Notes under the pieces: model-generated
Database searches by the model: none
Told to the model about the DNA's origin: nothing
The model's input: only the letters and a program-made list of their open reading frames with translations
Assembly: GCF_900108405.1 (NCBI RefSeq)
Contig: NZ_FNXG01000001.1
Span: 496,001-560,000, forward strand
Reading direction: 5' to 3'
DNA length: 64,000 nucleotides
Origin: Paracoccus alkenifer
GTDB taxonomy: Bacteria; Pseudomonadota; Alphaproteobacteria; Rhodobacterales; Rhodobacteraceae
Program-made: the position numbers and the translations under genes
In this document: positions 44,798 through 56,194 of the stretch, one piece after another
Layout: each line of letters opens with the position of its first letter
Numbering within the stretch: position 1 is the first letter of the stretch

Positions 44798-45808
44798 TCA
44801 GCGCAGCGCCACCCAGCGATGGAACACATCGCCGCCCAGCGCCCGCGTCTCGGCCAGCCGGAACCGCGGCGCCTCGGCCAGCGCGCCCAGCCCCAGCGGC
44901 GCGACGGCGGCGCGGCCGTCGCCGCCCAGCACCACCCCGGCGGTATAACCGACCAGCTCGTCCACCAGCCCCGACGCCAGCAACGCCGCTGCCAGCTGGC
45001 CGCCGCCTTCGCAGAACACCCGGGTCAGGCCGCGCCGGCCCAGCTCGGCCAGCGCCTCATCGACGGGACCGGGCAACACCCACAGCGGGCCGTGGTCCGG
45101 CCCCTCGGGCGGCAGCGCGGGGATGGGCGCATTGGCGATCACCACCCGCACCGGCTGCCGCACGGCACCAAAGCCGCGCACGTTCAGCGCCGGCAGGTCG
45201 GCGCGGGCGGTCCCCGCACCCACCATCACCGCGTCATGGGTCAGCCGCAGCAGATGCACATGCCGGCGCGCGGCCTCGCCGGTGATCCAGCGGCTTTCGC
45301 CCAAAGCGGTGGCGATGCGGCCGTCGAAACTGGTCGCAAGCTTCAGCGTCACCATCGGCCGGCCCCGCGTCACCCGGGTCAGGAACCCGCGCTGCAACGC
45401 GGCAGCCTCGGCCGCGCGGACGCCCTCGGCCACCTCGACCCCCGCCGCGCGCAGCCGCGCATGGCCGCGCCCCGCGACGCGGGGGTCGGGGTCGGTCAGG
45501 GCCGAGACCACCCGCGCCACCCCCGCCGCGATCAGCGCGTCGCTGCAAGGGGGTGCACGGCCGTGATGGGCGCAGGGCTCCAGCGTGACATAGGCGGTGG
45601 CGCCGCGCGCGGCCGCGCCCGCCGCATCCAGCGCCATGCGCTCGGCGTGCGGGCGGCCGCCGGGCTGGGTCCAGCCGCGCCCGACCACGCGGCCCGCCGC
45701 CACGATCACGCAGCCCACGGCCGGGTTCGGCCACACATTGCCCAAGCCCCGCCGCGCCAGCCGCAGCGCGTGGTCCATGTGGCGCAGATCGTCGGGGGCG
45801 GCGCTCAC
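44798..45808 (-). CDS. ribD: Bifunctional diaminohydroxyphosphoribosylaminopyrimidine deaminase/5-amino-6-(5-phosphoribosylamino)uracil reductase
   Basis: RibD performs the second and third steps of riboflavin synthesis. The N-terminal deaminase domain holds the zinc site His54-x-Glu56 (HAE) and Cys79, Cys88 ([11 protein letters not shown]). The C-terminal reductase domain shows [38 protein letters not shown] and [14 protein letters not shown]. It has 336 residues and a GTG start overlapping the nrdR stop (GTGA, 45805-45808). The remaining rib genes are separated from it by the plus-strand kps cassette. Confidence 0.95.
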   Translation of the reverse strand: MSAAPDDLRHMDHALRLARRGLGNVWPNPAVGCVIVAAGRVVGRGWTQPGGRPHAERMALDAAGAAARGATAYVTLEPCAHHGRAPPCSDALIAAGVARVVSALTDPDPRVAGRGHARLRAAGVEVAEGVRAAEAAALQRGFLTRVTRGRPMVTLKLATSFDGRIATALGESRWITGEAARRHVHLLRLTHDAVMVGAGTARADLPALNVRGFGAVRQPVRVVIANAPIPALPPEGPDHGPLWVLPGPVDEALAELGRRGLTRVFCEGGGQLAAALLASGLVDELVGYTAGVVLGGDGRAAVAPLGLGALAEAPRFRLAETRALGGDVFHRWVALR

Positions 45809-46263
45809 TCGGTCGTCGGGCGCAGTTCCGACACAAAGCGGTCGAAATCGTCAGCGGCCTGAAAGTTCTTGTAGACGCTGGCAAATCTGACATAGGCGAC
45901 GGTGTCGATACGGGCCAGCGTCTCCATCACGATCTCGCCGATCACCTTCGACGGGATGTCGGCCTCGCCCATGCTTTCCAGCCGCCGCACGATGCCGGAA
46001 ATCATCTGGTCGATGCGGTCGGCCTCGACCGGGCGTTTCTGCATGGCGATACGGATCGAGCGGGCCAGCTTGTCGCGGTCGAAATCCTCGCGCCGGCCGG
46101 TGGATTTGATCACCACCAGATCGCGCAGCTGCACCCGTTCATAGGTGGTAAAGCGGCCGCCGCAGGCCGGACAGAAACGGCGACGACGGATGGCGACGTT
46201 GTCTTCGGCGGGGCGGGAATCCTTGACTTGCGTATCGGCGTTTCCGCAGAACGGACAGCGCAT
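45805..46263 (-). CDS. nrdR: Transcriptional repressor NrdR
   Basis: NrdR represses ribonucleotide reductase genes when dATP/ATP bind its ATP-cone. The 152-residue protein has the zinc ribbon Cys3, Cys6, Cys31 and Cys34 ([25 protein letters not shown]) and the ATP-cone beginning [21 protein letters not shown]. Length and motifs are canonical. It overlaps ribD by four bases; nrdR-ribD is a common alphaproteobacterial pair. Confidence 0.97.
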   Translation of the reverse strand: MRCPFCGNADTQVKDSRPAEDNVAIRRRRFCPACGGRFTTYERVQLRDLVVIKSTGRREDFDRDKLARSIRIAMQKRPVEADRIDQMISGIVRRLESMGEADIPSKVIGEIVMETLARIDTVAYVRFASVYKNFQAADDFDRFVSELRPTTE

Positions 46264-46341
46264 GGGTAGCCCCTTGATCAGCCTCAGATACCGCCAGCAT
46301 ACAGGGCCCGCATGATCTTGGGTAGAGGCTTGCGCTTGCCA

Positions 46342-47742
46342 CTAGATAGGAGCCTGCGTCACCGCCTCATCAGTCGCGTCCTTATCAGCCGCGTCATCCG
46401 CATCATGGATCAGCGCGATGGTGCGGGTGTTGCGCGCGCCCAGCTCGCGCAGCATTTCCGCCTGCCGCACCACATTGCCCGGCCCCCGCGACAGCCGCGC
46501 CACCGCCGCGCCATGGGCGCGGTGGGCCGCATCCAGCGCCGCCCCGGCCTCGTCCAGCGCCGCGACCACCAGCGCCAGCTTGTCGTAAAGCGCGCCGGCG
46601 CGCCGGGCGATTTCAGCCCCGTTGCGTTCGCGGCGTTCCACGGCCCACAGATGTTCGACCGTGCGCAGCGCCAGCATCAGGGTCGAGGGCGTGACCAGCC
46701 CCACCCGCCGTTCCAGCGCCTGTCCCATCAGCGCGGGGTCGGTGCGCAGCGCCTCGGCAAAGGCGCCCTCGACCGGCAGGAACATCAGCACGTAATCGAC
46801 GGAATCGGGGTGCAGCGCCTGATAGCCGCGATCCGAAAGCTCGGCCACATGGGCGCGGATGGCGCTAACATGGCGGCGCAGCGCGGCGTCGCGTTCGGCC
46901 ATGTTCTCGGTCGCGCAGGCGTCCGCATAGGCGTTGAGCGAACATTTCGCGTCGATCACCAGCGAGCGCCCGCCCGGCATGTCCACCACCACATCCGGCC
47001 GCAGCCGCCGCCCGTCTCCGTTGGTGCCGGACGCCTGGGTGCGATAGTGGAGGCCCGGTTCCAGCCCCGCGGATTCCAGCACCTGCGCAAGGATCATTTC
47101 CCCCCACGCCCCCTGCCGCTGCTTGTCGCCGCGCAGCGCCCGGGTCAGCGCCACCGCGTCGCGGCCGATGTCCTCGGACCGGCGGTGCAGCCCCTCGATC
47201 TGTTCGCGCAGCGCCGCCTGCGCCGCCTGATCCGCGCGCTGGCCCGTCTGCAATTCGTCCTGAAACCGCGCCACCTGTTCGCGAAACGGGGTCAGCAACC
47301 CGGTCAGCCGTTCCTGATGCGCCCGTTCCAGATCGGCCCCCTGCCGGCGCAGGGCATCATCGGCGATCAGGCGGAATTGCGCGGTCATTTCCTCGCGCGC
47401 CTGTTGCAGGGCCTGCAATTCGGCGGCGGCGCGGGCGGATTGATGCGCGGCCTCAAGCCTTGCTGCATCCAGCGCCCGGTCGCGGGCCGCGATGTCCTGT
47501 CTTGCGGCGTGCAGCGCATCGGTCAGATTGTCGCGTTCCTCGGCCAGTTCCGCCAGACGGGCAGCGCGCGCCGCATCATTGGCGCGCAACGTCGCGGATT
47601 CCAGCGCGGCGGCGTGGGTTGCAGCCTCGGTCCGGCGGCGGGCGCGAGCCTGCGCCAGCGCCCACAGCAGCAGCCCAAGCGCCAGCGCCCAGCCCAGCAG
47701 CGCCGCCGCCGGGTCGATTGACATCTGTCGGATAAGGTCCAT
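46342..47742 (-). CDS. rmuC: DNA recombination protein RmuC
   Basis: A 466-residue protein of the RmuC family, which limits rearrangements at inverted repeats in E. coli. An N-terminal membrane anchor (LLGWALALGLLLWALA) is followed by a long coiled coil (about 45-200, Ala/Glu/Arg/Leu rich). The PD-(D/E)XK-like nuclease core begins LRPDVVVDMPGGRSLVIDAKCSL. VDYVLMFLPVEGAFAEAL and LVTPSTLMLALRTVEHLW are conserved. It is transcribed toward nrdR, with a 78-base gap. Confidence 0.93.
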   Translation of the reverse strand: MDLIRQMSIDPAAALLGWALALGLLLWALAQARARRRTEAATHAAALESATLRANDAARAARLAELAEERDNLTDALHAARQDIAARDRALDAARLEAAHQSARAAAELQALQQAREEMTAQFRLIADDALRRQGADLERAHQERLTGLLTPFREQVARFQDELQTGQRADQAAQAALREQIEGLHRRSEDIGRDAVALTRALRGDKQRQGAWGEMILAQVLESAGLEPGLHYRTQASGTNGDGRRLRPDVVVDMPGGRSLVIDAKCSLNAYADACATENMAERDAALRRHVSAIRAHVAELSDRGYQALHPDSVDYVLMFLPVEGAFAEALRTDPALMGQALERRVGLVTPSTLMLALRTVEHLWAVERRERNGAEIARRAGALYDKLALVVAALDEAGAALDAAHRAHGAAVARLSRGPGNVVRQAEMLRELGARNTRTIALIHDADDAADKDATDEAVTQAPI

Positions 47743-47848
47743 TTTTATTGCAGCGCCCCCGGCATTCCGGCCATTGTTCTTGATTTGGTCCTGAATTTCA
47801 AGCCGGCACCCGCGGCCCCCGCGCCGCTAAGTCGAAAGGGTTTTAACA

Positions 47849-48403
47849 ATGTCCCGTTCCGTCGCCGTCCTTGTCGGATCGCTGCGCGCGCAGTCGATCA
47901 ACCGCATCACCGCCAAGGCGCTGGCCCGCGTGGCCGAGGGCAGCCTGACGTTCGATTTCGTCGAGATCGGCGACCTGCCGCTTTACAACGAGGATCTGTG
48001 GCAGGACGGCGCCGGCCCCGCCCCGGTCGAACGGATGAAGGCGCAGGTCGCCGCCGCCGATGCGGTGCTGCTGGTGTCGCCCGAATACAACCGCGCCGTG
48101 CCCGGCGTGCTGTGCAACGCGCTGGACTGGGGCAGCCGCCCGCCCGGAAAATCGGTCTGGAGCCACAAGCCCGCAGCCTGCGTCGGGGCGTCGCAAGGCG
48201 CGATCGGGACGGCGGCGGGACAGGTCCATCTCAAGGCGCGGATGGTCACGCTGGGCATGATCGCCATGGGCCACCCGGAATTCTACCTGCGGTTCGAGCC
48301 GGAAAAATACGCCCCTGACGGCAGCGTTCAGGACGAAAGCCTGCGCAAGTTCCTGACAGGCTACATGGACGCCTTTGCCCGCCATATCGAGCGGCTGGGC
48401 TGA
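47849..48403 (+). CDS. NADPH-dependent FMN reductase family protein
   Basis: A 184-residue flavodoxin-fold reductase. The FMN phosphate loop is VLVGSLRAQSINR at the start, and LLVSPEYNRAVPGVLCNALDW is the typical FMN_red motif. Such enzymes (ChrR/AzoR-like) transfer hydride from NAD(P)H to FMN and reduce quinones or metals such as chromate. Its 3' end overlaps the convergent BLUF-like gene by 43 bases (48361-48403), so the last 14 codons are read from both strands. Confidence 0.9.
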   Translation: MSRSVAVLVGSLRAQSINRITAKALARVAEGSLTFDFVEIGDLPLYNEDLWQDGAGPAPVERMKAQVAAADAVLLVSPEYNRAVPGVLCNALDWGSRPPGKSVWSHKPAACVGASQGAIGTAAGQVHLKARMVTLGMIAMGHPEFYLRFEPEKYAPDGSVQDESLRKFLTGYMDAFARHIERLG

Positions 48404-48831
48404 GATCCGGTCTGACAGTGCCCCGGCGTTCCGGCGCGCTCTTCCAGAAAGGACAGCAGCGCCATCGCATAGGCCGATTGTTCGCGCACCGTCACCGCGT
48501 GATCGGCCATCCAGCGCAGCAGCGAATAATCGCTTTGCGTCGAATACCCCATCGGGCAGTCCGGGAACCGCCGCTGCGGCAGCGGCCCGCTGGCCAGCGT
48601 CACCAGGTTGCGGTGACGCGGGTCGCGGCCGATCCGCTCCATCGTCAGGGACAGATTGTCGCCATCCCCTTCCAGCCAGTGAAAGAAGATGCCGTCGTCA
48701 TGGTGCAGGAACCCGGTCAGTGACTGTTCCAGATTGCTGCGGCGGGCGCAGCCGATCATCGCCCGGGTGACGTCGCTTTTCGGCGTCAGGCTGGTCTCAC
48801 TGCGATAAAGCACGAAGGAATGTGCGTTCAT
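48361..48831 (-). CDS. BLUF-domain-like protein lacking the conserved glutamine
   Basis: A 156-residue protein of which about residues 4-100 match BLUF, the FAD-binding blue-light sensor domain, most like that of AppA. Kept residues include Tyr9 (SFVLYRSE), Asn33 (RRSNLEQSLTGFL), Met94 and the LEG segment. The glutamine essential for flavin photochemistry (FFQWLEG, Gln63 in AppA) is His51 here (FFHWLEG), and the Trp two residues before the Met is Cys92. So it may bind flavin but respond differently, or not at all, to light. There is no obvious output domain. GGAGG stands five bases before the ATG. It overlaps the FMN reductase end. Confidence 0.85.
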   Translation of the reverse strand: MNAHSFVLYRSETSLTPKSDVTRAMIGCARRSNLEQSLTGFLHHDDGIFFHWLEGDGDNLSLTMERIGRDPRHRNLVTLASGPLPQRRFPDCPMGYSTQSDYSLLRWMADHAVTVREQSAYAMALLSFLEERAGTPGHCQTGSQPSRSIWRAKASM

Positions 48832-48987
48832 CCCATCCTCCGAAGGTTCGACCCGGGAACCGGGATCACCTTGGATCATGGACCGCGCACAACGTTGTTA
48901 TAACCCGATTCGGTAACAAGTTAACATTATATTAGTCAAATCCCGCGGCGGTGAACCGCCGATTTGCCCACAACCCATGCGCGAAAA

Positions 48988-49016
48988 CTTGCCCGGAGCC
49001 TGAATCTCCGGGCAAG
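48988..49016 (-). terminator. Intrinsic terminator of rpoD
   Basis: A perfect 11-base stem, CTTGCCCGGAG (48988-48998) with CTCCGGGCAAG (49006-49016), loop CCTGAAT. On the minus strand it is followed by TTTTCGC. It lies 9 bases after the rpoD stop. Confidence 0.85.
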
Positions 49017-49024
49017 ACGCGTCA

Positions 49025-51019
<1,995 letters not shown>

Positions 51020-51145
51020 GGGCGGTTCCTTCTTAGCTGATTCGCGGGGATAGCGAATCGGGTGCCGGGATTCCGGCGGTTCTAATCGAAAGCCGCCGCC
51101 GATCAAAGACGGCGACGGGTGATTCGCGCAGGTGATTCGGCGCGC

Positions 51146-53026
51146 TCAACGGCGTTTTCGCCAGATTTCATCGCTCAGCGCGCGGCTGAGCCGTGCGGCA
51201 AGCGCCTCTCGGTCCTCGCCCAGATCGTCGCCGCCGCCGATTGCGGGCTGGTCGGCCATGATTCGCGCCCGCGCCGATTGCGTGACGCGCCAGGTCAGCC
51301 CTTCGTCGGCCATGCCCTCGATCTCGGTCTCGGCGCGGGCCAGCTCGTCGCGTGCGGCGCGGCGGGATTCGATCCGGTCCAGAGCGTTCAGCAGCATCGG
51401 TTCGGCGGTGTCGGCAGCGCCCGAAGGACGCGAGATGGCGGGCGCCGAGCGGACATGGGGATCGCCCATGATCGAATCAAGGGCCGCGCGGCCGGCGGCG
51501 CTGCTGGTGCCGGCCAGCAGGTCATGGACCAGAGCGGCGCGGTCAGGGTCGGCGGGCTCCAGCCGTTCCAGCCGCGATTCGACCAGCGGCACCAGATGCG
51601 GATGGGCGGCGCAGATCGCCAGCACCATCGCCTCGATCAGCAGATCGCCCGCATCAAGGGCCACCAGCGCCGAGGCGCGGGTCTGCGGCAGCGGCGGAGG
51701 CGGCGCATCGCGGCGCGCAAAGCGGCCCTTGGGCGTGCGGGCGGGCGCGAACAGCGCCCAGCGGCGGTTTTTCAACTCGCGGGTGTAATGCTCGCGCGTG
51801 GCGGGGTCGGGGATGCGCGCCACCGCGGCCTCGATGGCGCGGTCCAGCGCGGCGCGGCGTTCGGGGCTGTCGAAAACGCGGCCCTCGGTCTCGCGCCGCC
51901 ACAGCAGCTCGACCAGCGGCTGCGCCTGGTCCAGCACCGCCCGCGTCGCCCCCACCCCGCCGCTGCGGATCAGGTCGTCGGGATCCTGCCCCCCCGGCAT
52001 CAGCGCGAAGCGCAGCGCCTGCCCCGGCCCGGCCAGCGGCAGCGCCATGTCGATCAGCCGCATCGCCGCGCGCTGCCCGGCCGTATCGCCGTCCAGCGTG
52101 ATGATCGGCTCCGGCGAGACGCGCCACATCAGCCGCAGCTGATCCTCGGTGATGGCGGTGCCCAGCGGCGCCACCGCGCCCTCGAACCCGGCCAGCGCCA
52201 GCGCGATCACGTCCATATAGCCCTCGGCCACCACCAGCGGCTGACCCTTGGACACCGCCGCCCGCGCGGGGCCAAGGTTGAACAGGTTGCGCCCCTTGTC
52301 GAACAGCGCGGTCTCTGGGCCGTTGAGGTATTTGGCCCGCGCATTCGGGTCCATCGCCCGCCCGCCAAAGGAAATGCAGCGCCCGCGCGCATCCCGGATC
52401 GGAAAGATGATGCGGCCGCGGAAACGGTCATAGGCGGCGCCGCCGTCGTCGGGCTTTGCCGCCAGCCCGGCCTCGACCGCCAGTTTTTCGGGCACCCCGG
52501 ATTCCGCCAGATGCCGCAACAGCCCCTGCCGCAGGTCGGGGGCAAAACCGATCTCGAACCGCTCCAGCGCCAACCCGTCCAGCCCGCGCCCGGCCAGATA
52601 GTCGCGCGCCTCTGCCCCGGCGCCGGTCTGCAATTGCAGCCGAAACCAGCGCAGCGCGCGGTCCATCACCTCGACCAGCTGGGTGCGGCGGTCGGTCTGC
52701 GCCTGTTCGCGGGGGCTGCGTTCGGGCATCGGCAGCCCGGCCTCGGACGCCATCGCCGCCACCGCATCCATAAAGCCCATCCCCTCGGCCTCGCGCAGAA
52801 AGGTCAGGGCGTCGCCCTTGGCGTGGCAGCCAAAGCAGTAATAAAAGCCTTTTTGGTCATCGACGTGGAACGAGGCGGTCTTTTCGCCGTGGAACGGGCA
52901 TGGCGCCCACCAGTCGCCCTTGGCCTGATTCGAGCGTTTCAGATCCCACGTCACCTTGCGCCCCACGATCCGGCTGATCGGGACGCGGTTGCGCAGTTCG
53001 TCAAGAAATCCGGGCGGCAGGCTCAT
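51146..53026 (-). CDS. dnaG: DNA primase
   Basis: DnaG makes RNA primers for chromosome replication. The 626-residue protein has the CHC2 zinc-binding motif: Cys43, His46, Cys64, Cys67 (APCPFHGEKT, FYYCFGCHAKGD). The catalytic core is FEIGFAPDLRQGLL, the Toprim metal residues are in VVAEGYMDVIAL (about 262) and LDGDTAGQRAA (about 310), and the C-terminal DnaB-interaction helices follow. The ATG gives MSLPPGFLDELRNRVPIS, the canonical start. The TetR-type gene ends seven bases upstream, suggesting cotranscription with it and rpoD. Confidence 0.97.
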   Translation of the reverse strand: MSLPPGFLDELRNRVPISRIVGRKVTWDLKRSNQAKGDWWAPCPFHGEKTASFHVDDQKGFYYCFGCHAKGDALTFLREAEGMGFMDAVAAMASEAGLPMPERSPREQAQTDRRTQLVEVMDRALRWFRLQLQTGAGAEARDYLAGRGLDGLALERFEIGFAPDLRQGLLRHLAESGVPEKLAVEAGLAAKPDDGGAAYDRFRGRIIFPIRDARGRCISFGGRAMDPNARAKYLNGPETALFDKGRNLFNLGPARAAVSKGQPLVVAEGYMDVIALALAGFEGAVAPLGTAITEDQLRLMWRVSPEPIITLDGDTAGQRAAMRLIDMALPLAGPGQALRFALMPGGQDPDDLIRSGGVGATRAVLDQAQPLVELLWRRETEGRVFDSPERRAALDRAIEAAVARIPDPATREHYTRELKNRRWALFAPARTPKGRFARRDAPPPPLPQTRASALVALDAGDLLIEAMVLAICAAHPHLVPLVESRLERLEPADPDRAALVHDLLAGTSSAAGRAALDSIMGDPHVRSAPAISRPSGAADTAEPMLLNALDRIESRRAARDELARAETEIEGMADEGLTWRVTQSARARIMADQPAIGGGDDLGEDREALAARLSRALSDEIWRKRR

Positions 53027-53033
53027 GGTGCGA

Positions 53034-53621
53034 TCATCCTGCGCCGACCGCGCCGCGCACAAGCCCCCAATAGTGGTCCGCCACTGCCTGCCGGTCCAGT
53101 CGCCCGCCTTCGCGAAACCAGTTGGTGACCCCGGTCAGCATGGCAATCAGCGCCATGGTGGTCAGCCGCGCGTCGGCCAGCCGCATCACCCCCGCCGCAG
53201 CACCCTCGCGCAGGATCGCGGTCAGCGCGTCCTCATACCGTCCGCGCAGGGCGGCGATGGCGGCGTGGTTCTCGGGGTTCAGGTTGCGCAGCTCCATATA
53301 GCTGAGAAACACCGAATCGGCGTGGTCCAGCGAATAGGCGATATGAAAGCGCACGAAAGCCTCAAGCCGGTCCATGGGCGGCGCGTCGGGGCCGTCGCCC
53401 CAGGCGGACAGCAGATCCTCCATATGCTCGACCAGCAGCCCGGCCAGCAGCGCCTGCTTGTCGGGCGTATAGGCATAAAGCGCCCCCGCCTGCACACCCA
53501 CGGCGGCGGCGATCTGACGCATCGAGACGGCGGCATAGCCATGCCGCGCGAAAAGCTGTAGCGCCGCCCGCCGGACAAGCGGTCCGGTGATCGCGGCGCG
53601 GGAACCTGTGGTGCGGGCCAT
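53034..53621 (-). CDS. TetR-family transcriptional regulator
   Basis: A 195-residue regulator: N-terminal helix-turn-helix (ALQLFARHGYAAVSMRQIAAAVGVQAGALYAYTPDKQALLAGL, about 18-62) and a C-terminal ligand domain of the TetR_C type (VRFHIAYSLDHADSVFLSYMELRNL). The C-terminal part resembles regulators of fatty acid or acyl-CoA metabolism. It begins MARTTGSRAAI and ends seven bases before dnaG, so it shares its transcript with dnaG/rpoD. Ligand and targets cannot be inferred; no obviously related structural gene is nearby. Confidence 0.9.
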   Translation of the reverse strand: MARTTGSRAAITGPLVRRAALQLFARHGYAAVSMRQIAAAVGVQAGALYAYTPDKQALLAGLLVEHMEDLLSAWGDGPDAPPMDRLEAFVRFHIAYSLDHADSVFLSYMELRNLNPENHAAIAALRGRYEDALTAILREGAAAGVMRLADARLTTMALIAMLTGVTNWFREGGRLDRQAVADHYWGLVRGAVGAG

Positions 53622-53721
53622 GGCGCCGTTCTAGGCCAAGGCGCGCGGCGGGGAAAGCCGCCGGGGTTTCCGAGTGCCGATGCGCTTGCCGCGCCGGGCC
53701 GCAGTTTCTATCGTGCGGGCG

Positions 53722-54198
53722 ATGTCCAACCGCCCCGCCATCCGCCGACTCATCCCGCTTGCCGCGCTGATTGCGCTGGCAGGATGCGGCGATCCCGGCG
53801 GCCAGCCTTATCCGCAGCTGCTGCCGCTGTCGCAACTGAACGCGCCCCCTGCGGTCCCCGCCCACGCGGCCGATGCGGCCGCTGACCCGGGCGCCGTCGA
53901 ATCCTCGCTGCGCGCCCGGCAGGCGGCGGCCCGCCGCCACGCCCCCGCCAGCCCCGCCGCCGACACGGCACTGACTGACCGCGCCGCCGCCCTGCGCGCC
54001 CGCGCCGGGGCGCTGGCCGCGACCGATCCCGCCGCCGCCGCGCCCATGCCGGCGACGGAAACCGACCCCGAAACCGCCGCAAGGGCCGAAGCCCTGCGCC
54101 AGCGCGCCCGCGACATGCTGGGCACAGGCGCCGGCGAGCCGCCCCCCTGCCCGCCCGAAACCGACGATCCCGAGGCCGCGGATTGCGCGCCCCATTGA
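53722..54198 (+). CDS. Hypothetical lipoprotein, alanine-rich
   Basis: A 158-residue predicted lipoprotein: a short basic N-terminus, a hydrophobic stretch and the lipobox ALAGC with Cys22. The mature part is Ala/Pro/Arg/Asp-rich with low complexity (AHAADAAADPGAVESSLRARQ) and ends PETDDPEAADCAPH. No domain was recognised. Similar small lipoproteins are common in Rhodobacterales. Codon choice matches the neighbours, and the upstream region before ATG is divergent from the TetR gene. It is followed after 16 bases by lldD-like on the same strand. Confidence 0.75.
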   Translation: MSNRPAIRRLIPLAALIALAGCGDPGGQPYPQLLPLSQLNAPPAVPAHAADAAADPGAVESSLRARQAAARRHAPASPAADTALTDRAAALRARAGALAATDPAAAAPMPATETDPETAARAEALRQRARDMLGTGAGEPPPCPPETDDPEAADCAPH

Positions 54199-54214
54199 GC
54201 CAAGGAACCCTCCC

Positions 54215-55378
54215 ATGCCCGTGATCACCTGCATCGAAGACCTCAAGCGCCTGCACAAGGCGCGCACCCCGCGGATGTTCTACGACTATGCGGAATCGGG
54301 CAGCTACACCGAGCAGACGTTCCGTGAAAACACCAGCGATTTCCAGCAGATCCGCCTGCGCCAGAAGGTTGCGGTGGACATGACCAACCGCAGCCTTGCA
54401 TCCGACATGGTGGGGCTGCCGGTGTCGATGCCGGTGGCGCTGGCCCCGGTGGGGATGACCGGGATGCAGCGCGCCGACGGCGAGATCAAGGCCGCGCGCG
54501 CCGCCGAGGCCGCGGGCGTGCCCTTTTGCCTGTCCACCATGTCGATCTGTTCGATCGAGGATGTGGCGATGCACACCTCGAAACCCTTCATGTTCCAGCT
54601 TTACGTGATGAAGGATCAGGAGTTTCTGGAAAACATCATCGCCCGCGCCAAGGCCGCCCGCTGTTCGGCGCTGGTGCTGACGCTGGACCTGCAAATCCTT
54701 GGCCAGCGCCACAAGGATCTGAAAAACGGGCTGTCGGCGCCACCCAAGCTGACGCTGTCCTCGATCGCGGATCTCGCGACGCGCTGGCGCTGGGGGCTTG
54801 AGATGTTGCAGACGAAACGGCGATTCTTCGGCAATATCGTCGGCCATGCCAAGGGGGTGACCGACACCGCCAACCTGGCCAGCTGGACGGCCGAGCAGTT
54901 CGACCCGCAGCTGGACTGGGACAAGATCGCCCGCATCCGCGAGCTGTGGGGCGGCAAGCTGATCCTCAAGGGGATCCTGGACGCCGAGGACGCCCGCATC
55001 GCCGCCGATTTCGGGGCCGATGCGATCATCGTGTCGAACCACGGCGGGCGGCAGCTGGACGGGGCGCTGAGTTCCATCCGGATGCTGCCGGAAATCGTCG
55101 CCGCGGTGGGCGACCGGATCGAGGTGCATCTGGATTCCGGCATCCGCTCGGGTCAGGACGTGCTCAAGGCGCTGGCGCTGGGGGCGCACGCGACCTGGAT
55201 CGGGCGCGCCTGGATTCACGGGCTGGGCGCGATGGGGCAAGAGGGCGTGACCGCCGCGCTGGACGTGATCCGCAAGGAACTGGACGTGACCATGGCGCTG
55301 TGCGGCGAACGCGACATCCGCAACGTCGGGCGCCATAATGTCATGGTCCCGGCCGGCTGGACCGACGCATACCGCTGA
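54215..55378 (+). CDS. lldD: FMN-dependent alpha-hydroxy-acid dehydrogenase (L-lactate dehydrogenase type)
   Basis: A 387-residue member of the FMN alpha-hydroxy-acid oxidase/dehydrogenase family (lactate, glycolate and mandelate enzymes). The N-terminal [14 protein letters not shown] and the catalytic [11 protein letters not shown] (His and Arg, about residue 275) with the phosphate-binding [19 protein letters not shown] are clear. The segment [18 protein letters not shown] and the central charged loop favour L-lactate dehydrogenase (LldD), so that label is probable but the substrate is not proven. No lactate permease or regulator is adjacent. Confidence 0.85.
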   Translation: MPVITCIEDLKRLHKARTPRMFYDYAESGSYTEQTFRENTSDFQQIRLRQKVAVDMTNRSLASDMVGLPVSMPVALAPVGMTGMQRADGEIKAARAAEAAGVPFCLSTMSICSIEDVAMHTSKPFMFQLYVMKDQEFLENIIARAKAARCSALVLTLDLQILGQRHKDLKNGLSAPPKLTLSSIADLATRWRWGLEMLQTKRRFFGNIVGHAKGVTDTANLASWTAEQFDPQLDWDKIARIRELWGGKLILKGILDAEDARIAADFGADAIIVSNHGGRQLDGALSSIRMLPEIVAAVGDRIEVHLDSGIRSGQDVLKALALGAHATWIGRAWIHGLGAMGQEGVTAALDVIRKELDVTMALCGERDIRNVGRHNVMVPAGWTDAYR

Positions 55379-55475
55379 ATCGCGCTTTTCTTTCCGGCCG
55401 CGCCGCTGTATAGGCGCGGCTTCCGGCCATGCACCCTTGGAGGATGGCCGGCAGCAACCTGAAAGGAAATTCGCA

Positions 55476-56102
55476 ATGGCCAAAGAGATCCCTGATCTGG
55501 TGGCCGAGGCACGCGCGGGGACAGGCAAGGGGGCCGCCCGCCAAGCTCGCCGCGCAGGCAAGGTGCCCGGTATCGTTTACGGCGACGGGAAAGACCCGCA
55601 GCCGATCCAGCTTGACTTCAACCCGCTGCTGACCAGGCTGCGCGCCGGTCGCTTCATGTCCACGCTGTGGAACCTGAAGGTCGAGGGGCAGGACGACGTT
55701 CGCGTCATCTGCCGCGGCGTCCAGCGCGACGTGGTCAAGGATCTGCCGACGCATATCGACTTCATGCGCGTACACCGCAACAGCCGCGTGAACCTGTTCG
55801 TCAACGTGGAATTCATCAACCACGATGACAGCCCCGGTCTCAAGCGCGGCGGCACCATGGTCGTGGTGCGCCCCGAGGTCGAGCTGATGGTCACCGCGTC
55901 GGACATCCCCGAGGTGATCACCGTGGACCTGACCGGCAAGACCATCGGCGACGTGATCCACATCAACGACATCGCGCTGCCCAAAGGCGTGCGCCCGACC
56001 ATCGACCGCAACTTCGTGATCGCGAACATCGCCGCGCCCTCGGGCCTGCGCTCCGACGACAACGAAGCCGAGGCCGAGGCCGAGGCACCCGCCGAGGGCT
56101 GA
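55476..56102 (+). CDS. rplY: 50S ribosomal protein L25/general stress protein Ctc
   Basis: The 5S rRNA-binding protein L25 in its longer bacterial form (208 residues, Ctc type). The N-terminal L25 domain holds [23 protein letters not shown] and MSTLWNLKV; the C-terminal beta domain (about 95-190) follows, and the tail is acidic ([13 protein letters not shown]). The open frame extends 46 codons further upstream into the end of lldD, but [15 protein letters not shown] is the normal start and is preceded by GAAAGGAAATTCGCA. A strong intrinsic terminator lies 24 bases downstream, so this is the last gene of its transcript. pth, often next, is not here. Confidence 0.96.
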   Translation: MAKEIPDLVAEARAGTGKGAARQARRAGKVPGIVYGDGKDPQPIQLDFNPLLTRLRAGRFMSTLWNLKVEGQDDVRVICRGVQRDVVKDLPTHIDFMRVHRNSRVNLFVNVEFINHDDSPGLKRGGTMVVVRPEVELMVTASDIPEVITVDLTGKTIGDVIHINDIALPKGVRPTIDRNFVIANIAAPSGLRSDDNEAEAEAEAPAEG

Positions 56103-56126
56103 TCGCCCCCGCGCCGGAACTGCAAC

Positions 56127-56153
56127 GGGCGGTGCTGCGGCGCCGCCCTTTTT
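56127..56153 (+). terminator. Intrinsic terminator of rplY
   Basis: A 9-base stem, GGGCGGTGC (56127-56135) with GCGCCGCCC (56140-56148), allows one G-U pair, has loop TGCG and is followed by TTTTT. It lies just after the rplY stop. Confidence 0.9.
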
Positions 56154-56194
56154 CGTCCTGCCTTGCCGACCATGCAACCAGCCCCGTGCCCAAA

